NCBI RefSeq assembly: GCF_023278565.1
Contig: NC_064681.1
Span: 4,464,001-4,528,000, forward strand
Reading direction: 5' to 3'
Source of the DNA: Colletotrichum lupini
Lineage: Eukaryota; Ascomycota; Sordariomycetes; Glomerellales; Glomerellaceae
DNA: 64,000 nt
Part shown: in pieces, positions 58,961-64,000 of the stretch
Numbering within the stretch: position 1 is the stretch's first letter
Layout: each line of letters starts with the position of its first letter
Translations under genes and position numbers: made by a program
Notes under the pieces: generated by a model
What the model was told of the DNA's origin: nothing
What the model saw: the letters and a program-made list of their open reading frames with translations, nothing else
The model's database searches: none

Positions 58961-60228
58961 CTAATATCCCTCCCTCTTGTTCACAAGATTAGCCAACTTC
59001 TTCCCCTCACTCAACCTCTTCAAATTCAACTCCAAAATCCCCAAAACCCTGTCCCCATAACTCGTAGACAACCCGCTAATATGCGGCGTGATCAACAGAT
59101 TCTTCGCCTTCCAAAGCGGGTGGCCATCAGGCAACGGCTCCGGATCCGTAACATCCAGCGCCGCCCCTCGAATCGTCCCCTCCTCCAGCGCCGTAATCAA
59201 GTCATCCGTATTAATAATCGGACCACGCGCGATGTTCGAAATGAACGTCTTCTTCTCCGCCAAGATGCCAAACTCCTCGGCCGAGAGCAGGTGACTCGTC
59301 TTATCCGTCAACGGCGTCGCGACGACCAGCAAATCGAGCCCGGAACCCAAAAAGGCGTGCAGGTCAGCCTTGGAGGCGCCCGAGAACCATTTGGAGGGGA
59401 ACTTGCCCTCCGGGTCGCCGAGCCCGGGGGGCGTGTAGGAGTCGTCGCGCTTGGATTCGGGGGTCGGGCGCGGGTGGAGGGTGTAGGCGTGGACTTTGAA
59501 GCCGAGGGCGGTGGCGACGCGGGCGGTTTGTCTGCCGATGCTGCCGTAGCCGAGGATGCCTCTGAGCATTTGTGAGAAATGGGTCCTGGGGCGTTTGGGT
59601 ATGAGTGAGGGGGCTTACATTGTGCGGCCGACTGCGTCTTCTACGAAATCGTTGCCGCGTTGCCAGTGGCCGGAGCGGTAGTTGTCGATATATTTAGGAA
59701 CTGGGCGTTGAAGTTAGATGAGTGATTCCGGGAATATCTACGATTGCGATGTGGTATGTCTTACGTTGATGCTGGAACGAGAGGAATGTTGTTATGATCC
59801 ATTCAGAAATCTGAGGTCTAGGGTTCTCATGTCAGTAGGAAGCTCTCATCCAAAAATCTGAACGACAAATCTCACCCATGGACACCATTCGCCGTGCAAA
59901 AGCTCACATCCGTATCCTTGAACAACGGGTCTGTGAGGATGTGATTGGCGCCAGCGCTCTGAAGCTGGACGTAGTGCAGCTTGGGCGCGTCCTCGATGGC
60001 GGGCAGGGCGCTGCCAGTCAGCAGGATCGTCACGTCCTTCCACTCATCATGGTTGAAGCTGTCTTTTGGTTTCCTGTCGGCCCAGCCTAGCTCGTGATGC
60101 ACCACCTTCAGGTCGGGGAACTCGGCGCGCACCCTGTCAAGCCATTCTTGCGGCAGCGGGAATTGCGAGAGGACTAGAAGCTTGTGACCCTTGAGGGTCT
60201 TGTTCGGTGGCGGGAGGAGCATGATCAT
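58961..60228 (-). CDS. D-isomer-specific 2-hydroxyacid dehydrogenase
   Basis: Four exons on the minus strand: 59876-60228, 59765-59817, 59619-59700 and 58961-59561, giving 362 aa. The introns (57-63 nt) restore NGVHGPQISEWII and GRTIGILGYGSIG, both family motifs. Rossmann fold: GYGSIG at residues 167-172. Catalytic residues can be seen: Arg in NIARGPIINTDDL, Glu in DVTDPEPLPDGHPLW and His in TPHISGLS. The enzyme reversibly oxidises a D-2-hydroxyacid with NAD(P)(H), as glyoxylate/hydroxypyruvate reductase-like enzymes do; the exact substrate is open. There is no signal peptide, so it is cytosolic or organellar. It is divergent from the SSAT-like gene, with a 1.27-kb shared upstream region. Confidence 0.92.
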
Positions 60229-61493
60229 TGGTGTGGTGGGTTGTTTTATGAGGGACGCCTCAGGGGGAGAATCTCAGGAGTGAGAGAGGAAGTTGGGCGA
60301 TAAGCTTGGTTTTATAGCTTATAAAGCAACGCTGAGGTAAACTCGGGATGAGATGAAAGCCGTTTGTGTGAGTTTGAGAGTCTGAGAAGCTCCGACGGGA
60401 TTGGAGGGTCTGGTTTCGTTTCAGCTGATGATCGCACAGTAAAGCAGGCCAAGCTTCTCAAATCTCCAACCGTCGCACTTTCAATCCCACCATCGGCATC
60501 TTTATGGGATTCGTCGGGGTGCGGGGAGCTGCTTTGCGCATCGCAGGGTCGAATTGCGCAACAGGCAGGTCGGAAAGCCGCCGATGCGACCGATGGCCGG
60601 GGTGGGGGGAACACCAATGAACCAAGCCAAGGACTTTAATTCCTATGTACTACTCTCACTGTAGAACTGTGTTGGGGGGAGAGGGCGCTCTTGGGGTTCA
60701 GACGGCTCGGTCAATGGCGTGCGGCAACATCGTCCATGTCATCATCACTGAGCAAGGATAAGGACCGTCCTGGTCCAATTGTGAAGCGGCATTGGGTGTA
60801 TTAGCATCAACTTATCAATCCGTCCCGGACCGGTGTCGGCGACGGGCAAGAGATGCGGTGTTGAATACGGTTCTCCCGCCGGATATCAGTCTCAGCTCCC
60901 GTTCTAAACGCCGGGCCTCATACATTTGTGCGTATAAGAACGCCATTGGGTTTTGAAGTAGACGGAAGACTTTCATTCACTCCCAGTACCTGCATCGATG
61001 ACTTGACATATGACAGTGTACTCTAATCGACCGGGGTCTTCGGAATGATACGCTGATGCTTTGTAATTCACGATAAGAGTGATTTCGCTGCTCAACTCCA
61101 CAACCAAAACCCATGCTCTTGGCGATTTCATTTATGACACTTCATCGATCAAATGAGATGCTATAGACACTCATAAAGACTCATTAAGGCTTGCTCTTCG
61201 TGTAGCCCGATGAGTACGATCATGAGAGCCCATTTGAAACATCCAAGCAGGCGGTGAAAACGACGACTCAATTCTGCCGGGACAACTGAGGGACCTTGCA
61301 TACAAGCTTCCCCACCACATGACATGAGGCGCGCCCTTGACGATCGTTTCTAACATCTTATGGATACGTTGTAGAATACAGTAGAGATACAAATACTGCC
61401 TCTCGATCACGACATTTGAGGCTCTGCTAGTCTTTCATATCGTAGTCTCACTCATCATAGAATTACAGTAGCGACCATCTTGTACACTTGAAG
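60229..61493. other. Divergent promoter region
   Basis: 1.27 kb between the divergently transcribed dehydrogenase and acetyltransferase genes. TATA-like TATAAA (minus strand, 60311-60316) lies about 85 bp upstream of the dehydrogenase ATG. Frames at 60312-60639 and 61171-61410 appear accidental. Confidence 0.5.
60311..60316 (-). promoter_or_regulatory. TATA-like element of the dehydrogenase gene
   Basis: TATAAA on the minus strand about 85 bp upstream of the ATG at 60228. Assigned by position only. Confidence 0.35.
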
Positions 61494-62104
61494 ATGGCAT
61501 CTGTCCGACACGCCCGCCGGGAGGGTAAGGCACTCCATCTCCAGAACCATGGCAGACGGGGCCCAGGACTGACACCCCACCAGATATCCCCACCATCCTA
61601 AGCCTCATCAAAGAGCTCGCAGACTACGAGCACGAGCTCGACAGCGTCCTTGCCACAGAAGAGACCCTCGGCGCCACAGTCGCCTTTGCGCCCTCGTCAC
61701 CCCAGGAAACAACCTACACGCCAGGCAAACCCCAAACGGAGCCCACATCGCCGTCGAAACCCGCGCGTTGCCTCCTCCTCTTCAACGAGGCCGGCGAGGG
61801 CGTCGGCATGGCCCTCTACTTTTACAACTACAGCACCTGGCGCGCCAAGCCGGGCGTCTACCTCGAGGACCTCTACGTGCGTCTGTCGGAGCGCAAGAAG
61901 GGCTACGGCAAGCGGCTGCTCGTCGAGCTGGCCAAGGAGGTCGTCGCCATGGAGGGCGGGCGGCTCGAGTGGTCCGTCTTGAAGTGGAATGAGCCGAGTA
62001 TCAAGTTTTACGAGTCCATTGGCGCAAAGGCCATGAACGACTGGGTTGGCATGCGCGTCGATGGCGACGCCCTGCCGAAGCTGGCTGGCTTGCTTGATTC
62101 GTGA
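61494..62104 (+). CDS. GNAT acetyltransferase, spermidine/diamine or thialysine type (SSAT-like)
   Basis: Exons 61494-61524 and 61584-62104 give 183 aa. The short first exon supplies MASVRHARRE, completing the usual (I/V)R.A..ED start of the family. Then come IKELADYE, a variable acidic/Pro-rich insert (about residues 40-70), MALYFYNYSTWRAKPGVYLEDLYV, the acetyl-CoA loop RKKGYGKRLL and the motif WNEPSIKFYESIGA with DWVGMR. This block order is that of spermidine/spermine and thialysine N-acetyltransferases. It should acetylate a small amine with acetyl-CoA in the cytosol. Without the intron the open frame would lose this N-terminus. It is convergent with the LYR-protein gene, with 274 bp between stops. 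Confidence 0.9.
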
Positions 62105-62378
62105 GGAGGCCAGTCTCTACCGAAAGAAGAAAAAATAGTTACAGTCATATAATACATCGTTAAAGTATGAGACCAGCAACACAGCTAATCCAGAGGATAC
62201 CTTTCTGAGATGCTCTCCCTCACTATCTGTGGCATTCTTTTGCCTGTAAGAAAAATGATCCGGCCATTCTAGTACACGGACTCTCGATATCTCGGCTTTC
62301 TAGCCTCCCTGGGCGCCTTTGGCTTGATGGGTATGTTAGAGGCGGTATGACGTCTGTCATACCAATGAATTTGTCCGC

Positions 62379-64000
62379 CTATTTTGACGTCAAAGATGCT
62401 CTCCTCGAGTCACTCGAATTGGTGTCGCGTGTGTCTCGCTGCCTGTGATCTCTAGACTTGGAGAGCTTGAAGTTTCCAAAGCTACCTGCCGTGCTGTCGA
62501 GTTGACGCGGAGGCCTGGATAGCTTGGGATTCTTAAAGTCACGGGGCCTTGCTACAAAGTCGCCAGGAGTTCCGGGCTTCTCGGAATCAGGCGACTTAGA
62601 CCGAGGCTCGCCAGTCGCACCGGCGTCACCACCAGAACTGACTTGTTTTGCACTTCTAGACTGGGCTTTCTCATCCTCAGGCACAGTACTGCTCGTGTTT
62701 GTAGACTCGTGTCGCTCTGGTTTCGGTACGCGGCCTTGGGCATCGACGCCTCCGAAGAAATGATGATGCGTCGCAGTGACCACGGGCAGTTCTAATTCCA
62801 CGCGACCCCACACAGGCCTTGCCGATTTGCTCTGGCCCCCCTTCATATATGAGGTTGCCTGCCACATCTTGAGATATTCACGCCGCACAGCGCGCTTGGA
62901 GAAGGCGCGGCGTTTGACATTCTCAATTACAATTCGGTCTCTCTTCTCATTGTGTCCAAGACGGAGGTGACGTGCTTGCGAATATGGTCCAAGGTCCTTC
63001 TCGCCGGTGAGCAATTCGAGTTCTCGTTGACTTGGTCGTTCAGTCTCGCGAACAGGGATTAGGGCGGAAGACTGCCACTCCCACGGTTCCCGCGGTTCCT
63101 GCGATTCCCATTCGTCTCCATCGTTGCCAGAGAGTATCGAAGACCGCTCGCTAGTCATGGCATCTTGAGGCGCTTCGACGGGGCCGCCGGCGATAGGCCG
63201 TCGTCTCAACATCCTGTACATCTCAGGAGGCGCCTCTCCGGATGCGAGCTGCTGTAAAGACTCCCAATTTGCCTGGGATACCGGAGGCATAATTTTGTCG
63301 GCCTGGGCCTTCCAGAACTTTCTTGTGAGTTTCGTTACTCTTCGCAATGCGACTGGACGGCCCCAACCGTCCTTCTCGGGTACATCTTTTTCTGGATCAA
63401 GATCGCCGATTGTGCCTCTAGGAAAGGCGGCGCCCGTGGTGTTACGCTGGTGGCTCTTTTGCGCCCTGAGGTATCGATCCAGCTTGGGAAGGTCCCAATT
63501 TTCTTCCATAGGACTGAGATGTTGCCGAAGCCAGGGCGTGGGCTCGTCCCAGGTGTATTCGCGGTTCCAAGGATGGATTTCGGCGCGCTTTTCCATCATC
63601 TTTTTATGCTCTTCCTTTTTCTTTGCGAGCTCTTCTAGCTTGGCAGGGTCAGCCTTGGGATCCGGCGCCTTTTGGACAAATGTGGCCATAAGCTCGCGGC
63701 GGGATTTGCCAAGTCGGCCAAAGGCATGCCACATGACACGCCGTAGACGGGCTTGGTCGCCTTCAACGGCAGCCTGGAGTACAGGAACCTTGTGTTTTGC
63801 GTCGGCAAGGACCTTTTTGCGCCGGTCCTCTTCCCTTTCTCGAGCTTCTGCTGAGTTGAGGGACTCGGCAATGTTGAGCTCGCTTTCAGCCATTCTGTCC
63901 CGCTCGTCTCGAAAAGCCGTCCGTATGCGATGATCGAGGAACGGTCGTATTGAGGGAGGAAAGTAGGTGGCAGAGCGCAGCAGGTGGCGGTAGACATGCA
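62379..64000 (-). CDS. LYR-motif (Cup1-like N-terminal) protein, 5' end outside window
   Basis: Minus-strand frame open from the right window edge to TAG at 62379; 539 residues are visible and the start codon lies beyond 64000. The visible N-terminus, VYRHLLRSATYFPP then RPFLDHRIRTAFR, matches the LYR-type helix found in mitochondrial assembly factors and in fungal LYR-motif proteins with a Cup1-like N-terminal domain. A charged helical region follows (EAREREEDRRKK), then WDEPTPW and GWGRPVALRR, and a long Ser/Arg/Pro-rich disordered C-terminus. Such proteins usually work in mitochondrial complex or ribosome assembly; this role is inferred. The ATG at 63893 is internal, because the LYR region upstream is in the same frame. 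Confidence 0.75.
   Translation of the reverse strand, partial: HVYRHLLRSATYFPPSIRPFLDHRIRTAFRDERDRMAESELNIAESLNSAEAREREEDRRKKVLADAKHKVPVLQAAVEGDQARLRRVMWHAFGRLGKSRRELMATFVQKAPDPKADPAKLEELAKKKEEHKKMMEKRAEIHPWNREYTWDEPTPWLRQHLSPMEENWDLPKLDRYLRAQKSHQRNTTGAAFPRGTIGDLDPEKDVPEKDGWGRPVALRRVTKLTRKFWKAQADKIMPPVSQANWESLQQLASGEAPPEMYRMLRRRPIAGGPVEAPQDAMTSERSSILSGNDGDEWESQEPREPWEWQSSALIPVRETERPSQRELELLTGEKDLGPYSQARHLRLGHNEKRDRIVIENVKRRAFSKRAVRREYLKMWQATSYMKGGQSKSARPVWGRVELELPVVTATHHHFFGGVDAQGRVPKPERHESTNTSSTVPEDEKAQSRSAKQVSSGGDAGATGEPRSKSPDSEKPGTPGDFVARPRDFKNPKLSRPPRQLDSTAGSFGNFKLSKSRDHRQRDTRDTNSSDSRRASLTSK

Noticed and set aside
58850..59575. 241-aa plus-strand open frame
   Set aside because: Antisense to the last exon of the D-2-hydroxyacid dehydrogenase and rich in Arg/Gln repeats with no domain.
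63295..63933. 212-aa plus-strand open frame
   Set aside because: Antisense shadow of the LYR-motif protein gene; Ser/Arg-rich reading without domain.
63635..63997. 120-aa minus-strand frame starting with ATG near the right edge
   Set aside because: It overlaps the LYR gene in another frame; the LYR motif and long frame support the other reading.
1..64000. tRNA genes and CRISPR arrays
   Set aside because: No B-box-containing cloverleaf or spaced identical repeat array was found; the repeated sequences are LTRs and short tandem repeats.

Overview
The window looks like nuclear DNA of a filamentous ascomycete, most likely a plant-associated Sordariomycete (a Colletotrichum- or Verticillium-like fungus is my guess, not proven). 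The genes are split by short 50-120 nt introns with GT..AG borders and CTAAC-type branch points. One gene is a secreted pectin lyase carrying a fungal CBM1 module, and three genes encode very small secreted cysteine-rich proteins. Normal-composition gene islands alternate with long AT-rich blocks in which CpA and TpG are almost absent while CpG survives. That is the footprint of repeat-induced point mutation (RIP).

Layout. 1-1160: RIP-mutated AT-rich block with no boundary element visible. 1684-6307: class A flavoprotein monooxygenase, a short-chain dehydrogenase and a decayed metallophosphoesterase. 8818-10636: MFS sugar transporter, convergent with a GNAT acetyltransferase (10875-11639). 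12433-12840: small secreted protein. 12966-20384: LTR retrotransposon family A, copy 1. 21559-22620: 353-aa orphan protein. 23408-30942: LTR retrotransposon family B, on the minus strand. 31961-32137: solo LTR of family B. 34491-34685: 45-aa secreted peptide gene. 36837-37009: MITE-like inverted repeat. 38140-39564: pectin lyase-CBM1. 40049-47472: family A copy 2. 47881-48352: small secreted protein. 49382-58495: MFS anion/vitamin-type transporter whose third intron holds family A copy 3 (49943-57364). 58961-60228: D-2-hydroxyacid dehydrogenase. 61494-62104: GNAT (SSAT-like) acetyltransferase. 62379-64000: LYR-motif protein, 5' end outside the window.

Family A is Ty1/copia: through the stop codons one can still read protease, integrase, reverse transcriptase and RNase H in that order. 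All three copies lie on the + strand, have 205-bp LTRs and are flanked by perfect but different 5-bp target duplications (catac, taaag, ctaac). Family B has 177-bp LTRs and is flanked by aaaat; its solo LTR is flanked by gatgc and is not RIP-mutated. An RNase H-like segment makes family B copia-like as well.

The most striking observation is copy 3. It entered a host intron exactly at the branch-point pentamer CTAAC and duplicated it, so all coding exons of the transporter remain open while the intron grew from 55 bp to about 7.5 kb. Other points of interest are the 45-aa CC-C-C peptide, a 17-bp-phased GATTTGTAAAC array upstream of the dehydrogenase, a gene-conversion-like patch shared by copies 1 and 3, and the sparing of the outer edges of the LTRs from RIP. 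There is no operon-type organisation. The pectin lyase, the small secreted proteins and the transporters fit a plant-colonising lifestyle in a compartmentalised genome.
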